The notes: generated from the sequence alone by a model not told the origin. DNA of 64,000 nt from an uncultured Aquimarina sp. (GCA_947489195.1 CANLCT010000009.1:1-64000), one strand, 5' to 3'; positions 10,221 through 19,726 are shown, counted from the first letter of the stretch. Translations and numbers: made by a program.

Positions 10221-10262
10221 CTAAAAAACCAGATTCAAATTATTTTGAATCTGGTTTTTTAG
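10221..10262. terminator. Bidirectional terminator between the T9SS gene and rpoN
   Basis: A perfect 19-bp stem (10221-10239 with 10244-10262) closes a 4-base loop. Each arm ends in an A or T run, so both strands read as a hairpin followed by Ts. It lies between two converging genes. Confidence 0.9.
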
Positions 10263-10281
10263 TTTTTATTGCTATGTTTTA

Positions 10282-11742
10282 TTATATCTTTTTCCTCAAT
10301 CTAGCTACAGGTAAGTCTAATTGTTCTCTATATTTAGCAACAGTCCTTCGGGCAATAGGATAGCCTTTTTCTTTAAGGATCGTGGCTAATTTTTCATCGG
10401 TTAAAGGCTTTTTCTTATCCTCAGCCTCAATGGTCATTTCTAATATTTTTTTAATTTCTCGAGTAGATACTTCTTCTCCTTGGTCATTTGTCATCGATTC
10501 AGAAAAGAACTCTTTTATTAATTTTGTTCCGTATGGAGTATCAACATATTTACTACTAGCAACTCGCGAAATAGTACTTACGTCCATTTCAATTTCGTCT
10601 GCAATATCTTTTAAAATCATTGGTTTTAAATGACGCTCGTCACCCGATAAAAAGTATTCTTTTTGATAATGCATTATAGCACTCATGGTAATCATAAGCG
10701 TTTGCTGGCGTTGTCTAACGGCTTCAATAAACCATTTAGCAGCATCTAATTTTTGTTTGATAAACTGAACGGCATCTTTTTGTGATTTTGTTTTCTTTTT
10801 TGTTTCCTTATAACCACGTAACATGTCATTATAAGCACCAGAAACATGAAGCTCGGGAGCATTTCGACCGTTAAGACTTAATTCTAATTCACCTTCAACT
10901 ATGCGAATAGTAAAATCAGGAACAACATGTTCCACTATTCGGGTATTTCCAGCAAAGCTACCTCCAGGTTTAGGGTTTAGGTGTTCAATTTCTTCAATAG
11001 CTTCTTTAAGTTGCTCTTCAGAAACACTGTATTTTGAAAGTAATTTTTTGTAGTGCTTTTTTGTGAAATGTTCAAAAGAGTGCTCAATAATTCGCTGAGC
11101 AAGTACCATTGTAGGGCTTAGTTCTTTACGTTGTAATTGAATATGTAAACACTCTTGTAAATTACGAGCCCCCACACCTGCAGGGTCTAATTGATGTACT
11201 AGTTTTAGCACCTTTTCGACCTGTATTTTGTCGGTGTATATGTTTTGAGTAAATGCTAAATCATCAGCAATATCTTCGAGTGAACGTCTGATGTAGCCAC
11301 TTTCGTCAATGCTTCCTATTAAAAATTCGGCAATTTGATAGTCGTTTTCATTTAAACGATACGTGTTTAATTGCGATTTTAAATGTTGGTTAAATGAGGT
11401 GCCACTAGCATATGGAACCGATTTGTCATCATCATCGGCACTGTAATTGTTAGCTTGTAAACGATAAGCAGGAACTTCATCATCACTTAAATATTCATCA
11501 ATATTGATGTCAATGTCATTGTTATCGTCGGCGTTATAGTCTTCTTCCTGATTTTCATTTGAAAATTCATCATCAGGGTTTTCGGTTTTTTCTTTACCAG
11601 TATCTAATGCCGGGTTTTCTTCAATTTCTTGCTTTAAGCGTTGTTCAAAAGCTTGTGTAGGCAATTGTATCAGTTTCATTAACTGAATTTGCTGAGGTGA
11701 TAGCTTTTGCGATAATTTTAAATTGAATTGTTGTTTTAACAT
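10282..11742 (-). CDS. rpoN: RNA polymerase sigma-54 factor RpoN
   Basis: Sigma-54 directs RNA polymerase to -24/-12 promoters and needs enhancer-binding ATPases to open them. The 486-residue protein has the Gln/Leu-rich region I (FNLKLSQKLSPQQIQLMKLI), an acidic region II of about 55 residues rich in Asp, Glu and Asn, the core-binding domain with LDPAGVGARNLQECL, the helix-turn-helix, and the RpoN box ARRTVAKYRE at 464-473. It is full length. It lies 133 bases downstream of asnS on the same strand. No enhancer-binding protein gene is present in the window. Confidence 0.97.
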   Translation of the reverse strand: MLKQQFNLKLSQKLSPQQIQLMKLIQLPTQAFEQRLKQEIEENPALDTGKEKTENPDDEFSNENQEEDYNADDNNDIDINIDEYLSDDEVPAYRLQANNYSADDDDKSVPYASGTSFNQHLKSQLNTYRLNENDYQIAEFLIGSIDESGYIRRSLEDIADDLAFTQNIYTDKIQVEKVLKLVHQLDPAGVGARNLQECLHIQLQRKELSPTMVLAQRIIEHSFEHFTKKHYKKLLSKYSVSEEQLKEAIEEIEHLNPKPGGSFAGNTRIVEHVVPDFTIRIVEGELELSLNGRNAPELHVSGAYNDMLRGYKETKKKTKSQKDAVQFIKQKLDAAKWFIEAVRQRQQTLMITMSAIMHYQKEYFLSGDERHLKPMILKDIADEIEMDVSTISRVASSKYVDTPYGTKLIKEFFSESMTNDQGEEVSTREIKKILEMTIEAEDKKKPLTDEKLATILKEKGYPIARRTVAKYREQLDLPVARLRKKI

Positions 11743-11875
11743 TTAACTTGATTTCTTACTGGTAACTTAAATACTTTTTTAAAGATAATTTTTTTTATCT
11801 AGTTAGTGATAATACTTAGGAATTTTTAAAATCGAATTTTATTAAACTTTGGTGGTAATTTATTTGATATCGAGA

Positions 11876-13318
11876 TTAAAATTCGGCATTCATTGGTGTT
11901 CTAGGATAAGGTATTACATCGCGAACGTTAGACATACCAGTAACAAATAGGACTAAGCGTTCAAATCCTAATCCAAAGCCACTATGGGTACAGGTGCCAA
12001 ATTTTCGGGTATCTAGATACCAATATAATTCTTCTTTACTAATGCCAAGTGCATCCATTTTGTCTTTTAAAACATCTAAACGCTCTTCTCGTTGCGAGCC
12101 GCCCACAATTTCTCCAATTCCAGGAAACAATATATCCATAGCCCTAACAGTGTTGCCATCTTCATTTAAGCGCATATAAAAAGCTTTGATTTTAGCAGGA
12201 TAGTTAAATAAAATAACAGGGCATTTAAAATGCTTTTCTACTAAATAACGTTCATGTTCACTTTGTAAGTCAACACCCCATTCATTTACAGGGTATTTAA
12301 ATTTTTTCTTTTTATTAGGTTTTGATGCTTTTAGAATTTCGATGGCTTCGGTATAGCTTACTCGTTTAAAGTTGTTACTTAAAATAAATTCAAGTTTTTT
12401 GCGTAAAGGCATTTCACTCCTTTGTTCTAAAGGTTTTTGTTTCTCTTCGTTTAATAGACGTTGCTCTAAGAAGCTTAAATCATCTTGGCAATGATCTAAC
12501 ACATATTTAATTACGTATTTAATAAAATCTTCAGCAATATCCATGTTTTGATCCAAATTGCAAAAAGCCATTTCGGGTTCAATCATCCAAAATTCTGCTA
12601 AATGACGCGAAGTATTCGAGTTTTCGGCTCTAAAAGTTGGACCAAAAGTATAAATATTACCCAGGCCCATGGCATAGGTTTCGCCTTCTAATTGACCAGA
12701 AACAGTAAGGTTAGTTTCTTTGCCAAAAAAATCTTTTTTGAAATCAGTGGATCCATTTTTGCCTTTAGGTAATTGATCCAAATTAAGTTGTGTTACTTTA
12801 AAAGTTTCTCCAGCACCTTCGGCATCACTAGATGTTATTATAGGAGTGTGTACATAAAAAAAGTCGCGCTCTTGAAAATATTGATGTACAGCAAATGAAA
12901 GTTTAGAGCGTACACGCATAATGGCTCCAAAAGTATTAGTGCGAATGCGTAAATGGGCTTGCTCACGTAATAACTCTAAGCTGTGTTTTTTTGGTGAAAG
13001 AATAGTGGTTTTAACTTCTTCAGGATTAGCGTCACCTTCTATTTTTATTGATGTAACACTTAGTTCTACACGTTGTCCTCTTCCTTCGCTTTCTTTTAAA
13101 ACACCAGTAATCCGCAACGAAGCTCCTGTGTGTATTCTATCAATTATAGAATCATTAATAGTGTTGTCTTCAATAACACACTGAAGGTTGTTAATTGTTG
13201 AGCCATCATTTAAGGCTATAAATCGATTATTTCTAAATGAACGAACCCAACCGTTAACGCTTATTTCTTGTAGTAGTTTTTCTTCTTTTAAAACAGCTAC
13301 TATTTTTAAATGTTTCAT
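11876..13318 (-). CDS. asnS: Asparaginyl-tRNA synthetase
   Basis: Class IIb synthetase charging tRNA-Asn. The N-terminal OB fold (VNGWVRSFRNNRFIALNDGS, about 21-40) binds the anticodon. The catalytic domain shows motif 2 around TFRAENSNTSRHLAEFWMIE and motif 3, GFGLGFERLVLFVTGMSNVR, near the C-terminus. SRHLAEFWMIEPEMAF is the AsnRS rather than AspRS form. The 480-residue length is usual for bacterial AsnRS. It is probably cotranscribed with rpoN downstream, since no terminator separates them. Confidence 0.97.
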   Translation of the reverse strand: MKHLKIVAVLKEEKLLQEISVNGWVRSFRNNRFIALNDGSTINNLQCVIEDNTINDSIIDRIHTGASLRITGVLKESEGRGQRVELSVTSIKIEGDANPEEVKTTILSPKKHSLELLREQAHLRIRTNTFGAIMRVRSKLSFAVHQYFQERDFFYVHTPIITSSDAEGAGETFKVTQLNLDQLPKGKNGSTDFKKDFFGKETNLTVSGQLEGETYAMGLGNIYTFGPTFRAENSNTSRHLAEFWMIEPEMAFCNLDQNMDIAEDFIKYVIKYVLDHCQDDLSFLEQRLLNEEKQKPLEQRSEMPLRKKLEFILSNNFKRVSYTEAIEILKASKPNKKKKFKYPVNEWGVDLQSEHERYLVEKHFKCPVILFNYPAKIKAFYMRLNEDGNTVRAMDILFPGIGEIVGGSQREERLDVLKDKMDALGISKEELYWYLDTRKFGTCTHSGFGLGFERLVLFVTGMSNVRDVIPYPRTPMNAEF

Positions 13319-13429
13319 AGTTTATTTGCTAGAAATCTGAAAAAGTCACTTTCCTTAAAATGATATTAAAAGGAAAAGATGAAATAAAAATACATAGATT
13401 CCATGAAGAAACCTTATATAAATTTAGGA

Positions 13430-15775
13430 TTAAGTTTTAGGTTTAGTTTTTTTACTGTTTACACTTAAAAGTAATGCAGGGAGCAATACTAAATTACAAA
13501 GCATAGCAAAAAGTAATGTGGCAGATATTAATCCACCAAGCGCTTTTGTGCCTCCAAAGCTTGAAATTAAAAATACGGCAAAACCAAAAAACAGTACGGT
13601 AGAGGTGTAAAACATACTCACACCAGTTTCGCGAATTGCAGAAAATGTGGCTGCAGTTACATTTCTATTAGAAGTAAGCAGTTCTTGTCGGTACTTGGCT
13701 AGAAAATGAATGGTGTCATCAACTGATATTCCAAAGGCGATACTAAAAACTAAAATTGTTGAAGGTTTTATAGGTACACCAAAATAGCCCATAAGTCCAC
13801 CTGTAATTAATAAAGGGAGCAGGTTAGGGATTAATGAAATTAAAATCATGCGAATTGATTTAAACATATATCCCATGATTAAAATAATCAATCCAATGGC
13901 AATTAAAAGTGATTGCACTAAATTGTTGACCAAATAACCGGTTCCTTTTTGAAAAATAAGGGCACGACCAGTAAAAGATACGCTGTAGCGATCGCTTGGA
14001 AAAATTTTATCAATTATCGGTTTTAATGTAGTTTCAATTTCTTCCATTTTTTCTGTACCGACATCCTTCATGTAAGTGGAAACTCGAGCGTATTGACCTG
14101 TTGAATCTACATATGAAGAAAGCATACTTTTGTTTTCTTCTAGTGATTTGGCATAAGGAAGCATAAAATTACGCTCTTGTCTAGTGGGTAATGTGTAAAA
14201 TTTAGGGTCGCCATTATAAAAAGCTTGTTTGGCAAATTTTACAATATTAACTACAGATTTAGTAGGTGATAATTCAGGAAATTTTTCTATTTCTTTACTT
14301 AATTTTTCAATACGTTTTAATGTGCTTAATTTTAAAACCCCTTTGGGTTTTTTAGTGTCTACAAGAATTTCTAAAGGCATAATGCCATCAAATTCATTTT
14401 CAAAAAACTTAATATCATGAAAAAATTGAAGTTCTTGTGACATCTCTTCTAAAAGACTGCCCGAAACTTTAATTTTATTCATGCCAATTATACTAAGAAC
14501 AAGAATAACAGCTGTTATAGCATAAATATAATTTCTTTTAAAAGAAACAATAGTGACCATCCAATTTACAAAGTCATCAACCCAACGTTTTTCTAAATGT
14601 TTTAAATGGCGATCATTAGGTAAAGGCATTATGCTATACAGTAAAGGAATTACCAAAATGCAAAGTACAAATAAACCTAAAATACACACCGATGAAACCA
14701 TTCCGAATTGAACTAGTAATTCGCTAGATGTTAATATAAAGGTGGCAAAACCAGCAGCTGTTGTTACATTAGTCATTAAAGTTGCGTATCCAACTTTGCT
14801 AATCATTTGAACCAGCGCTTCGTTTTTGTTCGATTCCTTTTTAATTTCTTGTTGATATTTGTTTATTAGAAATATGCAATTAGGAATACCAATAACTATA
14901 ACTAAAGGTGGGATTATTGCTGTAAGTACAGTGATTTGGAAATGGAATAAGCCGATAAACCCAAAGGCCCATAGTACACCTATAACAACGGTGATAATAG
15001 AAATCAATGTGGCTCTTACCGATCGAAAAAAGAAAAAGAACAACAAAGAGGTTACTAATAGGGCAGCTCCTAAAAAGAGTTTCATCTCCTCAAAAATATT
15101 TTGCGAGTTCATTGTCCGTATGTACGGCATGCCCGATATTTTTAAATCAATATTGTTGTCTTTTTCAAATTGCTCAAGTACAGGGTTTAGTTTTTCTAAA
15201 ATAAAATCTCTGCGTGCTCGGGTGTTTACAACATCTTGTTTAATATATAGAGCAGATTGAATGGTTTTTTTTGAACTACTGTATATTAAGCCTTCATAAA
15301 AAGGGAGTTCATTAAATAATTTTTGTTTGTAACGAGCAATATCAGCTTCAGAAAATACTTTTGAGTTGGCTATTGGCGTTAAAGTAAATGATTTTGGGTT
15401 TTCTGTTTTTTTAAGTTCTTTTATTTCTGAAAAAGAAACAACAAAATCAACCTCTTCATATTCTTGGAGTTTTTCATTTAATTTGATCCAGCTATTGAAT
15501 TTGGTTTTTTCAAAAATAGTAGAGTCGTTAACGGCCATTACAATAACAACACCTTCTTCGCCAAATTTTTCAAAAAATTTATTGTACTCAATGTTTACTG
15601 GGTGATCATCGGGCAATAAATTTGTTTCAGTAAATGAAAATTGAATATTTTCCCATTGGCTAATGAGTCCAATGGTAGTAAAAATAATAATGAGTGAGAC
15701 AATAATACGGTTACTTAAAATGGCTTTAGCAAGTCCATTCCAAAAATAATTGATGTTTCGTTTTAAGGCACTCAT
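13430..15775 (-). CDS. RND/MMPL-family exporter
   Basis: A 781-residue inner-membrane protein with the duplicated RND plan: one transmembrane helix, a large periplasmic loop, a block of helices including the sterol-sensing-like region, then the same arrangement again. The second half has the hallmark GISVDDTIHFLAKYRQEL and LIPNLLPLLITGGLMGYFG. It resembles the HAE3/MMPL branch, whose members export lipids or hydrophobic compounds using the proton gradient. No periplasmic adaptor or TolC partner lies beside it, which fits a stand-alone HAE3 transporter. The substrate cannot be told from the sequence. Confidence 0.85.
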   Translation of the reverse strand: MSALKRNINYFWNGLAKAILSNRIIVSLIIIFTTIGLISQWENIQFSFTETNLLPDDHPVNIEYNKFFEKFGEEGVVIVMAVNDSTIFEKTKFNSWIKLNEKLQEYEEVDFVVSFSEIKELKKTENPKSFTLTPIANSKVFSEADIARYKQKLFNELPFYEGLIYSSSKKTIQSALYIKQDVVNTRARRDFILEKLNPVLEQFEKDNNIDLKISGMPYIRTMNSQNIFEEMKLFLGAALLVTSLLFFFFFRSVRATLISIITVVIGVLWAFGFIGLFHFQITVLTAIIPPLVIVIGIPNCIFLINKYQQEIKKESNKNEALVQMISKVGYATLMTNVTTAAGFATFILTSSELLVQFGMVSSVCILGLFVLCILVIPLLYSIMPLPNDRHLKHLEKRWVDDFVNWMVTIVSFKRNYIYAITAVILVLSIIGMNKIKVSGSLLEEMSQELQFFHDIKFFENEFDGIMPLEILVDTKKPKGVLKLSTLKRIEKLSKEIEKFPELSPTKSVVNIVKFAKQAFYNGDPKFYTLPTRQERNFMLPYAKSLEENKSMLSSYVDSTGQYARVSTYMKDVGTEKMEEIETTLKPIIDKIFPSDRYSVSFTGRALIFQKGTGYLVNNLVQSLLIAIGLIILIMGYMFKSIRMILISLIPNLLPLLITGGLMGYFGVPIKPSTILVFSIAFGISVDDTIHFLAKYRQELLTSNRNVTAATFSAIRETGVSMFYTSTVLFFGFAVFLISSFGGTKALGGLISATLLFAMLCNLVLLPALLLSVNSKKTKPKT

Positions 15776-15828
15776 TAATTTAATTTGGGGTTTTACTATA
15801 TATCAGTTTAGATATAAAAGTGTTACAA

Positions 15829-15860
15829 AAAAAGCAACGGAAGTTGTTCCGTTGCTTTTT
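15829..15860 (-). terminator. Terminator of the pyrH-frr unit
   Basis: A perfect 14-bp stem (15829-15842 with 15847-15860; aaaaagcaacggaa and its complement) around a 4-base loop, with T-runs on either strand. It lies 20 bases after the frr stop and before the RND gene. Confidence 0.88.
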
Positions 15861-15879
15861 AATAGGTTTATAAAGTGTG

Positions 15880-16443
15880 TTACACTTTCATTATTTCTTT
15901 TTCTTTTAAAATAAGTAAAGAATCAATTTTACTAATATGACTATTAGTCATTTCTTGAATATCTACTTCTGTATTTTTGGCAATATCTTCAGAAAGACCT
16001 TCTTTTTCCAATTTTTTAATTTCGTTATTGGCATTTTTTCGATCATTTCGAACTCCAATTTTAGCATCTTCAGCTTCAGCTTTAGCTTGTTTTACCAATT
16101 CGCGTCTTCTTTCTTCGGTAAGGGGAGGAACGCTAATGATAACACTTTCTCCGTTATTCATAGGATTGAATCCTAAATTGGCTATCATGATTCCTTTTTC
16201 AATTTCTTGAATCATTGATTTTTCATAAGGTTGGATGGTGATAGTTCGGGCATCTGGTGTGCTAATATTCCCTACTTGACCCAATGGTGTTTGCGATCCA
16301 TAATAATCAACTGTAACACTTCCTAGCATGGCAGGAGATGCTTTTCCTGCTCTAATATTTGAAAATTGTTTTTCCAAATGCTTTAGTGCATTACCCATGG
16401 ATTCTTTTGTGCTGTCTAATATAAAATCTATTTCTTCAGTCAT
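15880..16443 (-). CDS. frr: Ribosome recycling factor
   Basis: RRF splits post-termination ribosomes together with EF-G. The 187 residues match the family along their length: HLEKQFSNIRAGKASPAML near residues 23-41, the central DARTITIQPYEKSMIQEIEK, and PPLTEERRRELVKQAKAEAE followed by the long basic helix NDRKNANNEIKKLEKEG. It lies 83 bases downstream of pyrH on the same strand, the usual pyrH-frr pair, and is followed by a strong terminator. Confidence 0.97.
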   Translation of the reverse strand: MTEEIDFILDSTKESMGNALKHLEKQFSNIRAGKASPAMLGSVTVDYYGSQTPLGQVGNISTPDARTITIQPYEKSMIQEIEKGIMIANLGFNPMNNGESVIISVPPLTEERRRELVKQAKAEAEDAKIGVRNDRKNANNEIKKLEKEGLSEDIAKNTEVDIQEMTNSHISKIDSLLILKEKEIMKV

Positions 16444-16526
16444 TTTATAGTCAGGTTATTCATTTTGAATTTGTAAAATAGTTAGTTACATGATAACAAC
16501 AAACTAGATGTCAAATCAGTTATTGG

Positions 16527-17234
16527 TTATACATTTACTGTAGTTCCAACAGTTTCACCAGAAATTAATTTTAATAAATTTCCTTTGGTGTTCATGTCAA
16601 AAACAATAATTGGTAATTCATTTTCTTGGCTTAATGTAAAAGCAGTGGTGTCCATTACTTTTAATCCTTTTTTAAGAACTTCGTCAAAGCTAATATTATC
16701 GTACTTTGTGGCCGATTTGTCTTTTTCGGGGTCTGCAGTATAAATACCGTCTACACGTGTTCCTTTAAGTATTACATCTGCTTTAATTTCAATAGCACGT
16801 AATACCGCAGCAGAATCAGTGGTAAAATAGGGATTTCCTGTTCCTCCACCAAAAATAACGACTCGTCCTTTTTCGAGGTGGCGCATAGCTCTACGTCTAA
16901 TAAAAGGTTCTGCAACTTCATTGATTTCAATGGCAGACTGTAGTCTTGTGTCTACTTTTTCATCTTCTAAAGCGCCTTGTAAAGCAAGTCCGTTAATTAC
17001 AGTAGCAAGCATCCCCATGTGATCTCCTTGTACGCGATCCATACCTTTACTTGCTCCAGAAACTCCTCTAAATATATTTCCACCACCTATAACTATGGCA
17101 ACTTCTACACCTTTATTGGTAATTTCTTTAACTTGTTTTGCGTATTCAGCTAAGCGATTTGGATCAATACCATATTGTAAATTTCCCATTAAGGCTTCGC
17201 CAGAAAGTTTGAGTAGTATTCTTTTATATTTCAT
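16527..17234 (-). CDS. pyrH: UMP kinase
   Basis: Amino-acid-kinase-fold UMP kinase that phosphorylates UMP to UDP with ATP in pyrimidine synthesis. The 235-residue protein has the N-terminal [12 protein letters not shown] (the catalytic-lysine region), the glycine loop [10 protein letters not shown], the UMP-contact segment [18 protein letters not shown], and the C-terminal [13 protein letters not shown]. It heads the pyrH-frr unit. In many Bacteroidetes it follows tsf directly; here about 7.7 kb of opposite-strand genes separates it from tsf, so it needs its own promoter (see 17257-17264). Confidence 0.97.
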   Translation of the reverse strand: MKYKRILLKLSGEALMGNLQYGIDPNRLAEYAKQVKEITNKGVEVAIVIGGGNIFRGVSGASKGMDRVQGDHMGMLATVINGLALQGALEDEKVDTRLQSAIEINEVAEPFIRRRAMRHLEKGRVVIFGGGTGNPYFTTDSAAVLRAIEIKADVILKGTRVDGIYTADPEKDKSATKYDNISFDEVLKKGLKVMDTTAFTLSQENELPIIVFDMNTKGNLLKLISGETVGTTVNV

Positions 17235-17256
17235 GCTATATTTTAGAAAGATTATA

Positions 17257-17264
17257 CAAATATA
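17257..17264 (-). promoter_or_regulatory. Candidate -7 element for pyrH
   Basis: On the minus strand this reads TATATTTG, a perfect TAnnTTTG Bacteroidetes -7 box, 22 bases before the pyrH start codon. No clear TTTG lies 19-21 bases further upstream, so the -33 element is weak or absent. Confidence 0.5.
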
Positions 17265-17368
17265 AACATATTCTCTATTTGATTTGAATGAAATTTAAGG
17301 TCTAATTTTTAATTTTCATACTCCTTTTTTTAATACAATATCGTTAGAGTGTTTTTTTGTGTATTGTG

Positions 17369-17400
17369 TTTATTTAATGCTTGGCTAAATATTATATTTG
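17369..17400 (+). promoter_or_regulatory. Candidate Bacteroidetes promoter on the plus strand
   Basis: TATATTTG at 17393-17400 is a perfect -7 box. TTTA at 17369-17372 (one mismatch to TTTG) stands 20 bases before it, the expected spacing. No intact gene follows for about 940 bases; a 12-bp hairpin lies at 17453-17484 and a decayed gene at 17781-18235. It may be the remnant promoter of the dead gene or drive a small RNA. Confidence 0.45.
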
Positions 17401-17452
17401 CTACTTAGTTTTAGCTTAGATTATGAGCTTGTTAAAGCTGGATGTAGTATTG

Positions 17453-17484
17453 ATAATCTTTGTTTTTAGAATAACAAAGATTAT
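17453..17484 (+). other. Hairpin downstream of the 17393 promoter; possible small-RNA end
   Basis: A perfect 12-bp inverted repeat (17453-17464 with 17473-17484; ataatctttgtt and its complement) encloses an 8-base loop. Only a weak T-rich stretch follows. With the upstream promoter it would define a transcript of roughly 80-90 bases. It could equally be a protein-binding dyad. Confidence 0.4.
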
Positions 17485-17780
17485 TTATAATTGTTAAATG
17501 CTAAAGTTTTATTTTGAACAAGATATTGTGAAAAATTAAATAATATTGTGATTGTTTAGTTTTTAAAATATTTTGATATAATTTAAAGAGATTATTTGTT
17601 AAATAAAAATAAGTTGACGCTCTAGATTGTTTTTTGTTGTTAATTCTATTAATATTAATAGAAAATACACTAATAGAATAAAGAAGGATAAGTTTTGAAT
17701 TAATAAAAGGGATTGATGTTTTTTAAAATTTAGAGAGGTAGTAAAGAATAGTATAATGGTTTGTGACTAGTTTTTAATAA

Positions 17781-18235
17781 ATTATTGTGTTTTTATTAAG
17801 ATACAATAGGAGTTTTACTGGTAATTTCTATTACGATAAAAAAGTGGTACGAAAATTGCCAAAAGAAAAAGCAAATGATCTGAGGGTTTAGTAAAGGATA
17901 TTGATCCGCTTTTAATTAATGAGATAGTTAAGATTGTAATTAGACTGATTGAATCAAGATTTTTTCTGTTACTTTAGCAAGTATGGAGTAAATTATTCGG
18001 GAAGTCGTAGTTGAAAAATAGATTATATAAACTTTAATATAAAGTAAAAGTAATTGAACTAGTTGGCAATTATAATATTGATGAAGAAAAAGTAGAATTT
18101 AATGAAGGATGGAAATATGAAGCACTTTTGTTTAATTCTAGTAACAATAAAGTAATTTACATTATGGTAGATAATATAAGTGATTCAAAAGTTTTATTTG
18201 ATTCATTTAAATTGAATAATAATGCTTTTAAATAA
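17781..18235 (+). pseudogene. Decayed gene of unknown family
   Basis: Protein-like text continues across at least two frame changes and several stops. The first piece, 17781 to the stop after NDLRV (17889-17891), contains FYYDKKVVRKLPKEKAND. The second, about 17886-17975, contains KDIDPLLINEIVKIVIRLIE. A third, stop-interrupted piece reads FSVTLASME. The last, 18038-18235, contains VIELVGNYNIDEEKVEFNEG then WKYEALLFNSSNNKVIYIMV. None has a start codon that would make a whole protein. The pieces are collinear and read like one protein of about 150 residues. I do not recognise the family. It lies in the 1108-bp region between pyrH and the GH16 gene; the rest of that gap shows only the promoter and hairpin listed above. 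Confidence 0.5.
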
Positions 18236-18251
18236 TTCATTTAAATTGAAT
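18201..18251 (+). repeat. 17-bp direct repeat at the end of the decayed gene
   Basis: attcatttaaattgaat occurs at 18201-18217 and again at 18235-18251. The first copy is inside the last coding remnant and the second begins at its stop codon. The unit is itself nearly palindromic. It looks like a small local duplication. Confidence 0.65.
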
Positions 18252-18296
18252 TATTTTGGTGTTAAATTTAGTTGATTTTCAGTAATGTAGATTGCT

Positions 18297-18323
18297 AACT
18301 CTATTCGAAATTCGTATAGAGTT
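18297..18323 (+). promoter_or_regulatory. 27-bp dyad upstream of the GH16 gene
   Basis: Outer arms aactctat (18297-18304) and atagagtt (18316-18323) pair perfectly. Inside, cgaa and ttcg pair around a single A, with one t:t mismatch between the two blocks. The symmetric site ends 19 bases before the GH16 start codon. It could be an operator for a substrate-responsive repressor or a leader hairpin. Confidence 0.45.
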
Positions 18324-18342
18324 ACGTATAAACATATAAATT

Positions 18343-19701
18343 ATGAATAAAAAAGTAGTATCGATTTTGGCATGCATATCAATGGTGTCAAGTGGTGTTT
18401 TTGCCCAAAACAATAAGTTAAAAGGTAAAGATATTGGTAAGTCTTATGAAACTACAAGGAGCGGAGCAGCTTCGCCAGTAACAGGGGCTTTTAAGAATGG
18501 AAATTATGTGTTGCCAAAATCAGTAGGTGTTCCTCCGTCTGATATTAGCTGGGAAGTAGTAGATTCTCATTCAGATGAATTTAATTATTCAGGTAAAGGA
18601 GATCAATTCAAAAAGAAATGGAATGACACTTATTTTAATGCTTGGACAGGTCCTGGATTAACCTACTGGGATGCAGATCACACCGATATTAAAGACGGGA
18701 ATTTAATGGTAATGGCTTCTCGTAAGTCGGGGACAGAAAAAGTGAATTGTGGAGTAATTTCATCAAAAAAACAAATTAAATACCCAATATATTCAGAGGT
18801 TAGAGCTAAGGTAGCTAATCATGTGTTGTCATCTAACTTTTGGTTTTTAAGTCCAGATGACAAAAGAGAAATTGATGTATTGGAAATTTATGGAAGTGAT
18901 CGAGATGATCATAAATGGTTTGCGGCTAGACCCTCAACAAATTATCATGTTTTTGTACGTGAAGAAAAAGGAAATGCTATTATCGAAGATTTAAATAAGC
19001 AGCACCATCACACGTTGCCAAATGAGGAGCCATGGAGAAATGATTGGCATCGTTTTGGAGCTTATTGGAAAGATCCTTTCACCGTAGATTTTTATTATGA
19101 TGGTAAAATTGTACACGAACTTCGTAAGGAAGGTATAAAGGACCCTGAAGGTTTAGGTATGGATAGAGATTCTTTTATGATTATTGATTTAGAAGATCAT
19201 GAATGGAGATCAAAAGCAGGAAATAAAGCAACTGATAGAGAGTTGTCTGATGGATCAAGGAATTATTTGGTTGATTATGTGCGTACATACAGGCCTGCAA
19301 AAGCTAAAGAAGATACAGGTTTGTTGAAAAATGGTTCATTTAATGATACTAGCCTTAAAAATTGGTATTGGACAAAAGGAGCAACTGTAAGTGCTAATGT
19401 AGAAGCGAATGATGGCGATATTTATGCGCTTAAGCTTAGTGATGAAGCATCAGTAATACAAAAAATAGCGGTGAATCCAGGGAAAACTTATGAGTTGACT
19501 TGGAAAGTTGGTGGAGAAAAAGGAGCAGGTGTTACTGTAGAGGTATTTAATTATCCAATTGGTAAAAAAATAATATCAAATGGAGATTGGACCCCTAGTA
19601 AATTAAAATTTCATACAGGTAAAAAAGAAGTGATATACATTATTGTAAAAGGAGTAAATAAAGATGTTTTGTTAGATTCATTTGAATTAATCGAGAAATA
19701 A
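18343..19701 (+). CDS. Secreted GH16 hydrolase (beta-agarase/porphyranase type) with C-terminal carbohydrate-binding module
   Basis: The 452-residue protein starts with a signal peptide (MNKKVVSILACISMVSSGVFAQ). Residues about 65-320 form a GH16 domain with the catalytic motif EIDVLE at 176-181; by family knowledge Glu176 is the nucleophile and Glu181 the acid/base. The context REIDVLEIYGSDRDDHKWFA and the WNDTYFNAWTGPGLTYW start resemble agarase and porphyranase subfamilies rather than laminarinases, so the likely substrate is a red-algal galactan. Residues about 325-452 (NGSFNDTSLKNWYWTKGATV onward) look like a CBM4/9- or CBM6-type jelly roll. There is no T9SS sorting domain, so release is by another route. 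A dyad lies just upstream and a terminator just downstream. Confidence 0.85.
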   Translation: MNKKVVSILACISMVSSGVFAQNNKLKGKDIGKSYETTRSGAASPVTGAFKNGNYVLPKSVGVPPSDISWEVVDSHSDEFNYSGKGDQFKKKWNDTYFNAWTGPGLTYWDADHTDIKDGNLMVMASRKSGTEKVNCGVISSKKQIKYPIYSEVRAKVANHVLSSNFWFLSPDDKREIDVLEIYGSDRDDHKWFAARPSTNYHVFVREEKGNAIIEDLNKQHHHTLPNEEPWRNDWHRFGAYWKDPFTVDFYYDGKIVHELRKEGIKDPEGLGMDRDSFMIIDLEDHEWRSKAGNKATDRELSDGSRNYLVDYVRTYRPAKAKEDTGLLKNGSFNDTSLKNWYWTKGATVSANVEANDGDIYALKLSDEASVIQKIAVNPGKTYELTWKVGGEKGAGVTVEVFNYPIGKKIISNGDWTPSKLKFHTGKKEVIYIIVKGVNKDVLLDSFELIEK

Positions 19702-19726
19702 TACTCTTTTTTGTAATATATTGAAT

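Noticed and set aside
14859..15260. 133-codon plus-strand frame
   Set aside because: Shadow of the RND exporter gene on the minus strand, which has clear family motifs.
13430..15775. Tripartite efflux operon around the RND gene
   Set aside because: No adaptor or TolC gene is adjacent; the TolC fragment at 63.8 kb is 48 kb away.
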